Positions 42,803 to 51,579 of a DNA stretch of 64,000 nt are shown piece after piece. The number at the start of each line of letters is the position of its first letter. Position 1 is the stretch's first letter. The position numbers and the translations under genes are program-made. Origin of the DNA: Pseudoroseomonas aestuarii (GTDB taxonomy: Bacteria > Pseudomonadota > Alphaproteobacteria > Acetobacterales > Acetobacteraceae); assembly GCF_042651065.1 (NCBI RefSeq), contig NZ_JBHSCH010000017.1:12754-76753 (forward strand), written 5' to 3'. Under the pieces are notes generated by a model. It was not told the origin of the DNA. It made no database searches and saw nothing but the letters and a program-made list of their open reading frames with translations.

Positions 42803-44760
42803 TCGCGGAACTCGGGCACTTCGCCCTGGCGCTGGCGCTGGCGCTCGCCCTGGCGCAGAGCTTCGTGCCGCTGCTCGGCGCCGCCCGCAACGATGCCCGG
42901 CTGATGGCGGCGGCCGGGCCGCTGGCGGGGGGGCACCTGCTGGCCTGCGCCGCCGCCTTCGGCGCGCTGCTCTGGGCCTTCGCGGTGAACGACACCAGCG
43001 TCATCAACGTGGTGCAGAACAGCCACTCGGCCAAGCCGATGCTCTACAAGCTCTCCGGCGCCTGGGGGAACCACGAGGGCTCGATGCTGCTCTGGGTGCT
43101 GATCCTGGCGCTGTGCGGCGGCGCGGTGGCCGGCTTCGGGCGGGACCTGCCCTCGGCGCTGCGCGCCCGCGTGCTCGGCGTGCTGGGGCTGGTCGCGGTG
43201 GGTTTCCTGGCTTTTGTGCTGATTACCTCCAACCCCTTCGGCCGCGTCTGGCCGCCGCCGCCGGATGGCCAGGGGCTGAACCCGGTGTTGCAGGACCCCG
43301 GCCTCGCCTTCCATCCGCCGCTGCTCTACCTCGGCTATGTCGGCTACGCCGTCACCTTCGCCTTCGCCGTCGCCGCCCTGCTGGAGGGGCGGGTGGATGC
43401 CGCCTGGGGCCGCTGGGTGCGCCCCTGGGCGCTGGCGGCCTGGTCCTTCCTGACGCTCGGCATCGCCCTCGGCTCCTGGTGGGCCTATTACGAGCTGGGC
43501 TGGGGCGGCTGGTGGTTCTGGGACCCGGTGGAGAACGCTTCCCTCCTGCCCTGGCTGGCGGGAACGGCGCTGCTGCACTCGGCCATCGTGGTCGAGAAGC
43601 GCGAGGCGCTGAAGGTCTGGTCGGTGCTGCTGGCGCTGCTGGCCTTCGGCTTCTCGCTGCTCGGCACCTTCCTGGTGCGCTCGGGCGTGCTGAACTCCGT
43701 CCACGCCTTCGCCAACGACCCGGAGCGCGGCGTCTTCATCCTCGGCCTGCTGGTGTTCTACGTGGCGGGCGGCTTCGCGCTGTTCGCCTGGCGGGCGCCC
43801 AGCATGGCCCCGGCCGGGCTGTTCCAGCCGCTCTCGCGCGAGGGCGGGCTGGTGCTGAACAACCTGCTGCTCTGCTCCATGGCCGCCGTGGTGCTCACCG
43901 GCACCCTCTGGCCGATGTTCGCCGACCTGCTGCTGGGGCAGAAGATCTCGGTGGGCCCGCCCTTCTTCAACACCGCCATCCTGCCGCTGGCCGTGCCGCT
44001 GGTGCTGGCCATGGCCGCCGGGCCGCTCATGCCCTGGAAGCGGGCGCAGCTCTGGCCGGTGCTGCAACGCCTGTGGTGGGCGGCGCTGCTGGCGGCGCTG
44101 GCCGTGGCGCTGTGCTTCGCCTATGCGGGCGTGCGCATCGGCCCGGCGCTGGGCTTCGCCGCCGCCGCCTGGCTGGTGGCCGGCGCCCTGGCCGACATCT
44201 TCGACCGCATCGCCCTGTTCCGCCGCCCCGCCGCAGCCTGGAGCCGGGCGCGTGGCCTGCCGCGCGCCGCCTGGGGCGCCGCCATCGCCCATGCCGGGCT
44301 CGGCATCTCCATCCTCGGCATGGCCGGCATGGGGCTGGCGACCGACCGCCTCGCCGCGCTGCGCCCCGGCGCCAGCCTCGCCCATGCCGGCTATGAGTGG
44401 CGGCTGGACCGGGTGGAGGACGTGATCGGCCCCAACTGGACCGCCCGCCGCGCCACCGTCACCGTCACGCGCGGCGGCGCCCCCGTCACGGTGCTGACGC
44501 CGGAGCGGCGCTTCTTCCCCGTCGGCCGGATGAACACCACCGAGGCCGCCATCCACACCACCTGGCTCTCCGACCTCTATGCGGTGATGGGCGAGGAGGA
44601 GGGCGGCACCGCCGTGCTGCGCATCCACCACAACCCGCTCGCGCCCTGGATCTGGCTGGGCGCCGTGATCATGGCGCTGGGCGGCGGCATCTCCCTCAGC
44701 GACCGGCGCATCCGGGTGGCGGCCCCGGCGCCCCGCGCCGGCGCGGCGGCGCGGGCCTGA
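42799..44760 (+). CDS. ccmF: cytochrome c heme lyase subunit CcmF
   Basis: Core of the heme ligation complex; reduces heme and attaches it to apocytochrome CXXCH sites. The 653-aa polytopic protein (about 15 spans) has the WWD motif GWGGWWFWDPVENASLLPWL and conserved histidines in VVQNSHSAKP, LAFHPPLLYLG, LLHSAIVVEK and NSVHAFAND. A large periplasmic domain lies near the C-terminus. Overlaps ccmE by 4 bp; a 31-bp gap precedes the thioredoxin gene. Confidence 0.97.
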   Translation: MIAELGHFALALALALALAQSFVPLLGAARNDARLMAAAGPLAGGHLLACAAAFGALLWAFAVNDTSVINVVQNSHSAKPMLYKLSGAWGNHEGSMLLWVLILALCGGAVAGFGRDLPSALRARVLGVLGLVAVGFLAFVLITSNPFGRVWPPPPDGQGLNPVLQDPGLAFHPPLLYLGYVGYAVTFAFAVAALLEGRVDAAWGRWVRPWALAAWSFLTLGIALGSWWAYYELGWGGWWFWDPVENASLLPWLAGTALLHSAIVVEKREALKVWSVLLALLAFGFSLLGTFLVRSGVLNSVHAFANDPERGVFILGLLVFYVAGGFALFAWRAPSMAPAGLFQPLSREGGLVLNNLLLCSMAAVVLTGTLWPMFADLLLGQKISVGPPFFNTAILPLAVPLVLAMAAGPLMPWKRAQLWPVLQRLWWAALLAALAVALCFAYAGVRIGPALGFAAAAWLVAGALADIFDRIALFRRPAAAWSRARGLPRAAWGAAIAHAGLGISILGMAGMGLATDRLAALRPGASLAHAGYEWRLDRVEDVIGPNWTARRATVTVTRGGAPVTVLTPERRFFPVGRMNTTEAAIHTTWLSDLYAVMGEEEGGTAVLRIHHNPLAPWIWLGAVIMALGGGISLSDRRIRVAAPAPRAGAAARA

Positions 44761-44791
44761 CCCGCCGACACCCCATGACCGGAGCCTGCCC

Positions 44792-45355
44792 ATGCCCCTG
44801 ACCTCCCGCCGCATGCTGATGCTGGCCCCGCTCGGCATCGCCGTGGCCGGCGGCGCCGGCTTCTACGCCATGCTGCGCGGCCTGGGCACGGGCAGCTACG
44901 ACCCGCGCGGCGTGCCCTCCGTGCTGGTGGGCCGCGCCGCGCCGCCCTTCGCCCTGCCGCCGCTGGAGGCCACCGGCCTGCCCGGCTTCACCGATGCCGA
45001 GCTGCGCGACCTGCCGGCGCCGATGCTGGTGAATTTCTGGGCCAGCTGGTGCGTGCCCTGCATCATCGAGCACCCGCAGCTGATGCGGCTGGCGCGCGAG
45101 GGCGTGGCCGTCTGGGGCGTCAACTACAAGGACAAGCCGGCCGACGCGGCGCAGTTCCTCACCCGCCACGGCAACCCCTTCCAGCGCCTCGGCGCCGACC
45201 AGCCGGGGCGCGTCGCCATCGACTGGGGCGTCTATGGCGTGCCGGAGACCTACCTGCTGGACCGCAAGGGCATCGTCCGCTGGCGCTGGCCGGGGCCCGT
45301 GACGCCCGAGGTGCTGGAGCAGGACATCCGCCCGCTGCTGCGGCGCCACGCCTGA
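44792..45355 (+). CDS. ccmG: thiol:disulfide oxidoreductase CcmG/DsbE
   Basis: Membrane-tethered periplasmic thioredoxin that keeps apocytochrome c cysteines reduced. The 187-aa protein has an N-terminal anchor (about 9-28) and the active site C87-V-P-C90 in NFWASWCVPCIIEHP, with the cis-Pro loop YGVPETYLLD, both typical of DsbE. The stop overlaps the ccmH start by one base (TGATG). Confidence 0.95.
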   Translation: MPLTSRRMLMLAPLGIAVAGGAGFYAMLRGLGTGSYDPRGVPSVLVGRAAPPFALPPLEATGLPGFTDAELRDLPAPMLVNFWASWCVPCIIEHPQLMRLAREGVAVWGVNYKDKPADAAQFLTRHGNPFQRLGADQPGRVAIDWGVYGVPETYLLDRKGIVRWRWPGPVTPEVLEQDIRPLLRRHA

Positions 45356-45834
45356 TGCGCCGCCTCGCCACCCTCGCCTTGCTGGGATGGGCCGTCGCCC
45401 TGCCCGCCCTCGGCGTCGGCCTGCCGTCCGAGATGCTGCGCGACCCGGCGCAGGAGGAGCGCGCCCGTGCCATCGGGCGGGAGCTGCGCTGCCTCGTCTG
45501 CCAGAACCAGTCGATCGAGGACAGCGAGGCGGAGCTGGCGCGCGACCTGCGCCGCATCGTGCGCGAGCGCATCGCCGCCGGCGAGGACGACCGCGCGGTG
45601 GTGGACTACGTACACGACCGCTACGGCGACTTCGTGCTGCTGCGGCCGCCCTTCTCGGCGGCCACGGCGCTGCTGTGGGGCATGCCGCTGCTGGCGCTGG
45701 GCGGCGGCGGCCTGGCCCTGCTGCTGCTGCGCCGCCGCCAGCGGGCGGAGCAGGGCGCGTGGCCCGAGCCGGCGCCGCTGACGCCCGAGGAACGCGCCCG
45801 GCTGGCGGCGCTGGAGGATGACGCCGCGCGATGA
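45355..45834 (+). CDS. ccmH: cytochrome c maturation protein CcmH
   Basis: Periplasmic thiol-reducing subunit of the heme lyase complex, 159 aa. Signal sequence (1-20), three-helix domain with the redox pair C46/C49 in LRCLVCQNQSIEDS, then a membrane span (about 106-125) and a short cytoplasmic tail. This is the short CcmH; the TPR part is encoded separately as ccmI directly downstream, overlapping by 4 bp. Confidence 0.95.
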   Translation: MRRLATLALLGWAVALPALGVGLPSEMLRDPAQEERARAIGRELRCLVCQNQSIEDSEAELARDLRRIVRERIAAGEDDRAVVDYVHDRYGDFVLLRPPFSAATALLWGMPLLALGGGGLALLLLRRRQRAEQGAWPEPAPLTPEERARLAALEDDAAR

Positions 45835-46625
45835 TCTGGCTGCTGTTCCTGGGGCTGGCGGCGCTCGCCGTGGCGCCGCTCGGGCTCGCGCTGCTGCGCG
45901 CCGCCCGCCGCGCCGCCCAGCGCGAGGCCGACCTCGCCCTCTACCGCGCCCAGCTGGCCGAGCTGGAGCGCGAGCGCGCCGCCGGGCGGCTGGACGAGGC
46001 CGCGCACCGCGCCGCCACGGTCGAGGTGCAGCGCCGCCTGCTGGCCAGCGAGGGCGCCGAGCGCCAGGGCCGTGCCGGGCGCGGCGCCGCGGCGCTGGCG
46101 GCGCTGCTGTTCCTAGTGCCGGCACTGGGCTTCGCCATCTACCTCCGGGGCGGCAACCCGGAGGTGCCGGCCGCGCCCTATGTGGAGCGGGCCGAGGCGG
46201 CGGCGCGCGACGACGCGCTGATGGCGCAACTGCGCGCCCGGCTGGAGCAGGTGCCGGCCGACAGCGAGGCGGCGCGCCAGGGCTGGATCCTGCTCGGCAA
46301 CGCCGAGCGCGGCCGCGGCCGCTGGGAGGCCGCCGCCGAGGCCTGGCGCCGCGCGCTGGCCGCGCGCTTCGAGGGGCCGCTGGCCGCCGAGCTGGCCGAG
46401 CTGCTGATCGAGCGCGGCGCGCTGGAGGAGGCCGCCGCCCTGCTCACCCGCGCCCTCTCCGCCGACCCGGAGCAGCCCCGCCTGCGCTACCTGACCGGCC
46501 TGGCCGAGGCGCGCGCCGGCCGCACCGAGAATGCCCGCAGCGCCTGGCGCGCCCTGCTCGCCCAGGCCCCGGCCGACGCGCCCTGGCGCGCCCTGGTGGA
46601 GCGGCGGCTGCAGGAATTGCCCTGA
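45831..46625 (+). CDS. ccmI: cytochrome c maturation protein CcmI
   Basis: Apocytochrome c chaperone of the heme ligation complex, 264 aa. Two membrane segments (about 2-24 and 85-107) flank a cytoplasmic loop rich in Arg/Glu (LAELERERAAGRLDEAAHR, typical of CcmI), and the C-terminal periplasmic part consists of TPR-like helices (LLGNAERGRGRWEAAAEAWR and repeats). It ends the ccm run. Confidence 0.9.
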   Translation: MIWLLFLGLAALAVAPLGLALLRAARRAAQREADLALYRAQLAELERERAAGRLDEAAHRAATVEVQRRLLASEGAERQGRAGRGAAALAALLFLVPALGFAIYLRGGNPEVPAAPYVERAEAAARDDALMAQLRARLEQVPADSEAARQGWILLGNAERGRGRWEAAAEAWRRALAARFEGPLAAELAELLIERGALEEAAALLTRALSADPEQPRLRYLTGLAEARAGRTENARSAWRALLAQAPADAPWRALVERRLQELP

Positions 46626-46781
46626 ACCGGCCTGTATTTTACGAAGTCGGAATGTTCCTCTGCCATTCTGGAGTGGCTTTCCAGGCTGGCCGGGAACCGC
46701 ACGCAGACTTGCACTCGTAACGGTTGCAGCTTCCCCCCCTGGATCGGCTTTGCTGGTCATCGGACAGGCAGGAGGCTCGGT

Positions 46782-47513
46782 ATGCGTCGACGTTCCTTGC
46801 TGGCGGCAGGTGGTCTGGCGGCGGCGGCCGCGCTCCTGCCCGGACGGGCCAGGGCGGAGGAGGCGGTCGATGTCCTCCTCGTCCTGGCGGTCGATGTCTC
46901 GCGGTCGATCGACGAGGATGAGGCGCGGCTCCAGCGGGAAGGCTACCGCGCCGCGATGTCCGACCCGAAGGTGGTCGAGGCGCTGCAGGGCGGCATTCTG
47001 GGCGCCATCGCCGTCACCTATGTCGAATGGGCGGGGGCGGAGTACCAGCGGCAGGTGCTGCCCTGGCAGCGCATCGGCAGCCAGGCCGAAGCCAACCGCT
47101 GGTCCGACATGCTGGCCGAGGCGCCGCGCGCCTCGCTCTCCTGGACCTCGATCTCCGCCGGCATCGACTTCAGCGTGCGGATGCTGGCCGAGGCCCCGTT
47201 CGAGGGCACGCGGCGCGTCATCGACATCTCGGGCGACGGAGTGAACAATTCCGGCGGCCCGGTGGAGGCGGCGCGGGACGCGGCGGTGGCGCAGGGCATC
47301 GTCATCAACGGCCTGCCGATCATGAACGACAACCCGACCTTCGGCCGGCGCCTCAGCATCCCGCTCGACCGGTACTACGCCGAATCCGTCATCGGCGGCG
47401 CCGGCGCCTTCCTGGTCGCGGCGGAGAGCTTCGAGAGCTTCGGCGTCGCCGTGCGGCGCAAGCTGATCCGCGAGATCGCCGGCGCCGGCGGGCCGGTCAT
47501 GAACTACGCCTGA
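46782..47513 (+). CDS. DUF1194 exported von Willebrand A-like protein
   Basis: A 243-aa protein of the DUF1194 family, which adopts a vWA-like fold. The N-terminus MRRRSLLAAGGLAAAAALLPG looks like a Tat or Sec signal. The MIDAS-like motif is DVSRSIDEDE (D-x-S-x-S), followed by TSISAGIDF and DISGDGVNNSGG, which place the remaining metal-binding Thr and Asp. The family is common in Rhizobiales and Rhodospirillales; its role is unknown. AGGAGG is 7 bases upstream of the ATG. The 156-bp spacer from ccmI suggests its own promoter. Confidence 0.83.
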   Translation: MRRRSLLAAGGLAAAAALLPGRARAEEAVDVLLVLAVDVSRSIDEDEARLQREGYRAAMSDPKVVEALQGGILGAIAVTYVEWAGAEYQRQVLPWQRIGSQAEANRWSDMLAEAPRASLSWTSISAGIDFSVRMLAEAPFEGTRRVIDISGDGVNNSGGPVEAARDAAVAQGIVINGLPIMNDNPTFGRRLSIPLDRYYAESVIGGAGAFLVAAESFESFGVAVRRKLIREIAGAGGPVMNYA

Positions 47514-47592
47514 TGGCGGCGCCGGAACTCCGCGCCACCCGGACCGGACGGCGCGGGTGCCCCGGCGCCCGGGGGCGCCCGGAGCGTCTGCC

Positions 47593-48003
47593 TCAGCGCT
47601 CGACCTCCTCGATGGCGATGCCGAAGGCGGCCAGCCCCTCGCTGATCAGGTCGCCCGCCATGTCCATGCTGAGCAGATAGGTGGCGGTGTCGGTGCCGGC
47701 GCCGCGTTCCTTGGCGAGGCGGTGCGCCTCCTCCCATTCCTCCGGCTCGTAGTCGCCGCGGCCGACCCAGGCCAGGGCCACCAGCGCCGCCTGCTCGTCC
47801 TCGTTCAGCTCGTCGATGAAGGTGGCGAGGGTCCCCTCGTCGAAATCCTCGTCGCTGACCTTGTCCTCGTCCTCGTACTCGGCGTCGCGCTCGTTGGTGT
47901 CCTCGCCCTGGACGGCGCGGATGTGGTCGACCACGGTCGCGACGGTTTCCAGACTGACGCCCAGATCGACCTCGCTCTCGTCGTCTCGCGGCGTGTCACT
48001 CAT
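47593..48003 (-). CDS. DUF3775 acidic protein
   Basis: A 136-aa, strongly acidic cytoplasmic protein of the DUF3775 family. Recognisable segments are SLETVATVVDHIRAVQG, the acidic EYEDEDKVSDEDFDEG, and LNEDEQAALVALAWVGRGDY, with a C-terminal helix LISEGLAAFGIAIEEVE. No function is established. Monocistronic; convergent with DUF1194 and divergent from a small exported protein. Confidence 0.85.
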   Translation of the reverse strand: MSDTPRDDESEVDLGVSLETVATVVDHIRAVQGEDTNERDAEYEDEDKVSDEDFDEGTLATFIDELNEDEQAALVALAWVGRGDYEPEEWEEAHRLAKERGAGTDTATYLLSMDMAGDLISEGLAAFGIAIEEVER

Positions 48004-48065
48004 GCGGCGGCCTCCTCTCCCTGGGTCAGGCTATGGCAACGCGAAGCCGGCGGGGCAGGCTGGGG

Positions 48066-48094
48066 TTGCCAAAAAATTTTTGTGTTAGGGGAAT
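48066..48094 (+). promoter_or_regulatory. candidate promoter in an AT-rich patch
   Basis: TTGCCA (48066-48071, 5/6 match) is followed after 17 bases by GGGAAT (48089-48094, 3/6). The spacer contains AAAAAATTTTT, rare in this GC-rich window. It would drive the small exported-protein gene at 48142. Confidence 0.35.
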
Positions 48095-48141
48095 GCTAAC
48101 CCGGCTCGGCAACGATGCAGAGGCAGCCTCGTTGGAATCGC

Positions 48142-48528
48142 ATGCGCCGCTCAACGATCCTCCCCCTCATCGCAGCGGTCGCCCTCGGAGCATCGATGTC
48201 CGCCCCCCGGGCCACCGACCCTGTTCCCGCCGCCGGCCTGCAGCGCGTCGCGCTCGGCCTCGTCGTCCAGGAGCATGACTCCGGGCGCGGCCACGGCCAA
48301 GGTCTGGCCGCTGCCCCCGGATGCGCCGAATCAGCGCCCCTGTTTCGCTCCAACATGCCGCGCTTCGTCCGCTGGCAGCCTGCCGCGGCGGAAGCCGGGG
48401 AGGCCGTGCCCGAGGCGGCGGAGGAGATCCCGCCCGCCATGCACCAGGCGCTGCATCTCTGCGTGGTGGAGAAATTCCAGCCCCGGCGCCCCTTCGGCGG
48501 CGCCAGCAAGGCGCTGTACCGGCTGTAG
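48142..48528 (+). CDS. small exported protein of unknown function
   Basis: A 128-aa protein with a likely signal peptide (MRRSTILPLIAAVALGASMS, cleavage after the Ala/Ser-rich part). The mature protein has two cysteines (PGCAESAP and LHLCVVEKF) that could form a disulfide, and ends with ALHLCVVEKFQPRRPFGG then KALYRL. I recognise no family. ATG 48142 gives a clean signal peptide; an ATG at 48115 would add nine residues in front. A hairpin follows at 48574. Confidence 0.6.
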   Translation: MRRSTILPLIAAVALGASMSAPRATDPVPAAGLQRVALGLVVQEHDSGRGHGQGLAAAPGCAESAPLFRSNMPRFVRWQPAAAEAGEAVPEAAEEIPPAMHQALHLCVVEKFQPRRPFGGASKALYRL

Positions 48529-48573
48529 GTTTCCGGCCGCGGGAGGCTGCCTTGCAGCCCGCGCCGGGGTTCG

Positions 48574-48601
48574 GGGCGCGAAAGGCTCGCTTTTTGCGCC
48601 C
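48574..48601 (+). terminator. hairpin before typA
   Basis: A 10-bp stem with one G-T pair (48574-48583 with 48592-48601, GGGCGCGAAA / TTTTGCGCCC) and 8-base loop. It lies 45 bases after the small exported-protein stop and 123 bases before typA. Confidence 0.45.
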
Positions 48602-48724
48602 GATCATCCTATCTGTGCGCCGCAACAAGCCGCCAGGCCCGCCCTGCCCGACCCCGCCGCATCCCTGCGGTCAGGGGAATCGGGCCGCGTGCGCAGGCGG
48701 CGCAGCCTCGGGACTGCCCGCCTT

Positions 48725-50554
48725 ATGGAACTGCGCAACGTCGCCATCATCGCCCACGTCGACCATGGCAAGACCACGCTGGTCGACAACCTGCTGAAGC
48801 AGGCTGGCGCCTTCCGCGCCAACCAGCAGGTCGCCGAACGCGCCATGGACCGCAACGACCTGGAGCGTGAGCGCGGCATCACCATTCTCGCCAAGTCCAC
48901 CGCCGTCGAGTGGAAGGGCGTGAAGATCAACATTGTCGACACCCCCGGCCACGCCGATTTCGGCGGCGAGGTGGAGCGCATCCTGTCGATGGTCGATGGC
49001 GCCATCGTGCTGTGCGACGCCGCCGAGGGGCCGCTGCCGCAGACCAAGTTCGTGCTGACCAAGGCGCTGGCCCGCGGCCTGAAGCCGATCGTCGTCATCA
49101 ACAAGGTCGACCGCCAGGACGCCCGCGCCGACGAGGTGCTGAACGAGGTGTTCGACCTGTTCGCGGCGCTCGGCGCCAGCGACGAGCAGCTCGACTTCCA
49201 CACCATGTTCGCCTCCGGCCGCCAGGGCTGGGCCGACCTGACGATGGACGGTCCGCGCAAGGACCTGTCGCCGATGTTCGACCTGATCCTGAGCCACGTG
49301 CCGCAGCCGACGGTCGACGCCTCCGCGCCCTTCGCGATGAACGCCTCGATCCTGGAGGCCGACCCGTTCCTGGGCCGCATCCTCACGGGCCGCATCGAGC
49401 AGGGCGTGGCGCGCACCAACATGCCGGTGCGCGTGCTGCGCCAGGACGGCTCGGTCGTCGAGACGGGCCGCCTGACCAAGCTGATGACCTTCTCCGGCCT
49501 CGAGCGCGTGCCGGTCGACGAGGTGCAGGCGGGCGACATCTGCGCCATTGCCGGCCTGTCGGACGCCACCATCCCCGACACCATCGCCTCCCCCGAGGTG
49601 ACGGAGCCGCTGCACGCGATCCCGATCGACCCGCCGACGCTGTCCATGACCTTCCGCATCAATGACGGCCCGCTCGGCGGCCGCGAGGGCAAGAAGGTCA
49701 CGTCGCGCCAGATCCGCGACCGGCTGTTCAAGGAGATCGAGGGCAACGTCGCCATCAAGGTGAAGGTGTCCGAGGAAGTGGACGCCTTCGAGGTGGCCGG
49801 CCGCGGCGAGCTGCAGCTCGGCGTGCTGATCGAGACGATGCGCCGCGAGGGCTTCGAGCTGACCATCGGCCGCCCGCGCGTGCTGACGCAGGTGAACCCG
49901 GAGACGGGCGAGAAGGAAGAGCCCTTCGAGGAAGCCGTCATCGACGTCGATGAGGAATACTCGGGCGTCGTCGTCGAGAAGATGTCCGTCCGCAAGGGCA
50001 TGATGCAGGACATGCGCCCCTCGGGTGGCGGCAAGGTGCGCCTGACCTTCCACATCCCGTCGCGCGGGCTGATCGGCTACCACGGCGAGTTCATGACGGA
50101 CACGCGCGGCACCGGCATGATGAATCGCCTGTTCCTGGGCTATCAGCCCTGGGCCGGGCCGATCGAGGGCCGCATCAAGGGCAGCCTGATCTCCAACTCC
50201 GATGGCGAGGCGGTGCAGTACGCGCTGTTCTCCCTGCAGGAGCGCGGCACGCTGTTCGTCGATCCGGGCGCCAAGGTCTATACCGGCCTGATCCTGGGCG
50301 AGCATTCGCGCGAGAACGACCTCGACGTGAATCCGATCAAGGAAAAGAAGCTCACCAACGTCCGCGCCGCCGGCAAGGACGAGGCGCTGCTGCTGGTGCC
50401 GCCGCGCCGCATGAGCCTGGAGCAGGCCATCGCCTACATCGAGGAGGACGAGCTGGTGGAGGTGACGCCGACCGCCGTCCGCCTGCGCAAGCGCTACCTC
50501 GACCCGCATGAGCGCAAGAAGCACGCCAAGCGCTCCGACAGCGAGGCCGCTTAA
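48725..50554 (+). CDS. typA: ribosome-associated GTPase TypA/BipA
   Basis: Translational GTPase that binds the ribosome and aids 50S assembly, notably under cold or other stress. The 609-aa protein is full length. GTPase motifs: AHVDHGKTTL (11-20), RGITI, DTPGHADF (72-79) and NKVDR (126-130), then EF-G-like beta-barrel and alpha/beta domains with VAGRGELQLGVLIETMRREG and the BipA-specific GTGMMNRLFLGYQPW. It is preceded by a 196-bp leader and followed by a well-formed terminator. Confidence 0.98.
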   Translation: MELRNVAIIAHVDHGKTTLVDNLLKQAGAFRANQQVAERAMDRNDLERERGITILAKSTAVEWKGVKINIVDTPGHADFGGEVERILSMVDGAIVLCDAAEGPLPQTKFVLTKALARGLKPIVVINKVDRQDARADEVLNEVFDLFAALGASDEQLDFHTMFASGRQGWADLTMDGPRKDLSPMFDLILSHVPQPTVDASAPFAMNASILEADPFLGRILTGRIEQGVARTNMPVRVLRQDGSVVETGRLTKLMTFSGLERVPVDEVQAGDICAIAGLSDATIPDTIASPEVTEPLHAIPIDPPTLSMTFRINDGPLGGREGKKVTSRQIRDRLFKEIEGNVAIKVKVSEEVDAFEVAGRGELQLGVLIETMRREGFELTIGRPRVLTQVNPETGEKEEPFEEAVIDVDEEYSGVVVEKMSVRKGMMQDMRPSGGGKVRLTFHIPSRGLIGYHGEFMTDTRGTGMMNRLFLGYQPWAGPIEGRIKGSLISNSDGEAVQYALFSLQERGTLFVDPGAKVYTGLILGEHSRENDLDVNPIKEKKLTNVRAAGKDEALLLVPPRRMSLEQAIAYIEEDELVEVTPTAVRLRKRYLDPHERKKHAKRSDSEAA

Positions 50555-50655
50555 TTCTGCAAGCTGCCGGTCAGGGGTGAGACGTCGGCCGCTGTGCTAA
50601 ACCGGGGTGACCCGTTCGAGTGCAGCGACCCCGTCCTGGCCATGACCGGCAGCGG

Positions 50656-50703
50656 CCAGAAAAAGAAGGGGTCCAGGGGAATTCATTCCCCTGGCCTTTT
50701 TTT
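50656..50703. terminator. GAATTC-centred hairpin repeat, copy C (intrinsic terminator)
   Basis: The best terminator of the four-copy family. CCAGGGGAA (50673-50681) pairs with TTCCCCTGG (50686-50694) around TTCA. On the plus strand it is followed by CC and seven Ts (50697-50703), and preceded by GGCCAGAAAAAGAAGGGG, which gives a pyrimidine tract on the minus strand. It serves both typA and the convergent regulator gene, whose stop codon lies in the T-run. Confidence 0.88.
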
Positions 50704-51376
50704 ATGCCTCCGTGCTGGGCACGGTGATCCAGACGATGCGCGTCGGCGCCTCGGTCGGGTTGTCGAACATGTGCGGCACGGTGCTGGGGAAGCGGAAGGT
50801 GTCGCCCGCCTCCAGCAGGTGTGCCTCATGGTCCAGCCAGAGGCGCAGCGTGCCGGCCAGCACGTAGCCCGCCTTCTCCCCCTGGTGCTTGACGAAATCC
50901 GCGCCTGAGGAGCCGCCCGGGCTCAGCGTCAGCTCGTACATCTCCATCCGCCCCGGCGCGTCCGGCGCCAGCGATTCCTTCAGCACGCCGGAGCGGGTGA
51001 GGCGCAGCAGCCGCCGCTGCGCGCGGCGCACGATGTAGCGCGGCGCCGGGCCGGTGGGCCGTTCCTCGAAGAAGAACGAGATCGGCACCTGGAGTGCCAG
51101 CCCGAGCAGCCGCAGGGTGCGGATGGAGGGGGTGGCCAGCCCGCGCTCCACCTGGCTGATCATGCCGATGGAAAGCCCGGTGCGCCGGCCCAGCTCCTGG
51201 ATCGACAGCCCCAGCCGCTGCCGCAGCATCCGCACGCATTCCCCCAGGCGGCGGTCGCTGGCATCGTCGTCGATGCTGGCATCCACGCTGGCGTCCAGGC
51301 TGACATCCACGCCGGGCTCCGCCAGGCTGGCGGGCTCCAGCGCCGTCGTGGCGGCCAGCTCAGCCCGAGGCTTCAT
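50702..51376 (-). CDS. XRE-family regulator with C-terminal cupin domain
   Basis: A 224-aa transcription factor. The HTH (about 44-98) includes LRQRLGLSIQELGRRTGLS then GMISQVERGLATPSIRTL; the C-terminal cupin (about 150-215) has ELTLSPGGSSGADFVKHQGE and ISFFFEE precedes it. Such PuuR-like proteins usually sense amines or amino-acid derivatives. Upstream of the HTH lies a 4-residue repeat (DVSL-DASV-DASI) encoded by a 12-bp tandem repeat. ATG 51376 is chosen because GGGAG lies 8 bases upstream; ATG 51382 is too close. Divergent from the solute-binding protein gene, which it likely controls. Confidence 0.86.
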   Translation of the reverse strand: MKPRAELAATTALEPASLAEPGVDVSLDASVDASIDDDASDRRLGECVRMLRQRLGLSIQELGRRTGLSIGMISQVERGLATPSIRTLRLLGLALQVPISFFFEERPTGPAPRYIVRRAQRRLLRLTRSGVLKESLAPDAPGRMEMYELTLSPGGSSGADFVKHQGEKAGYVLAGTLRLWLDHEAHLLEAGDTFRFPSTVPHMFDNPTEAPTRIVWITVPSTEA

Positions 51377-51436
51377 GCGCATCTCTCCCGCAGGGTGCCG
51401 CTGCCATGCCGGCCATGCCGGATTGTTGCAAGGCGA

Positions 51437-51468
51437 TTGACAAGCAAATTTCATGAGAGTGAACATGA
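51437..51468 (+). promoter_or_regulatory. candidate promoter and operator for the solute-binding protein gene
   Basis: A perfect -35 TTGACA (51437-51442) is followed 18 bases later by GAACAT (51461-51466, 3/6). Between and over the -10 is the inverted repeat TCATG-N8-CATGA (51451-51455, 51464-51468), well placed for a divergent regulator such as the XRE-cupin protein. Confidence 0.4.
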
Positions 51469-51579
51469 GCGCAAGAATTTTGACCGGGCTGAAAAAACCC
51501 GGCCCGGGAGAGTTGGTGCGGCCAATCCGGCGCTGATCCCGATGGGCGGGACGGCCCGGTGGAGTGGGAGACGAGAAGC

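Noticed and set aside
46693..46720. GGAAC-N18-CGTA before the DUF1194 gene as an EcfG-type promoter.
   Set aside because: Spacing is too long and the -10 core is CGTA instead of CGTT; not enough to call.
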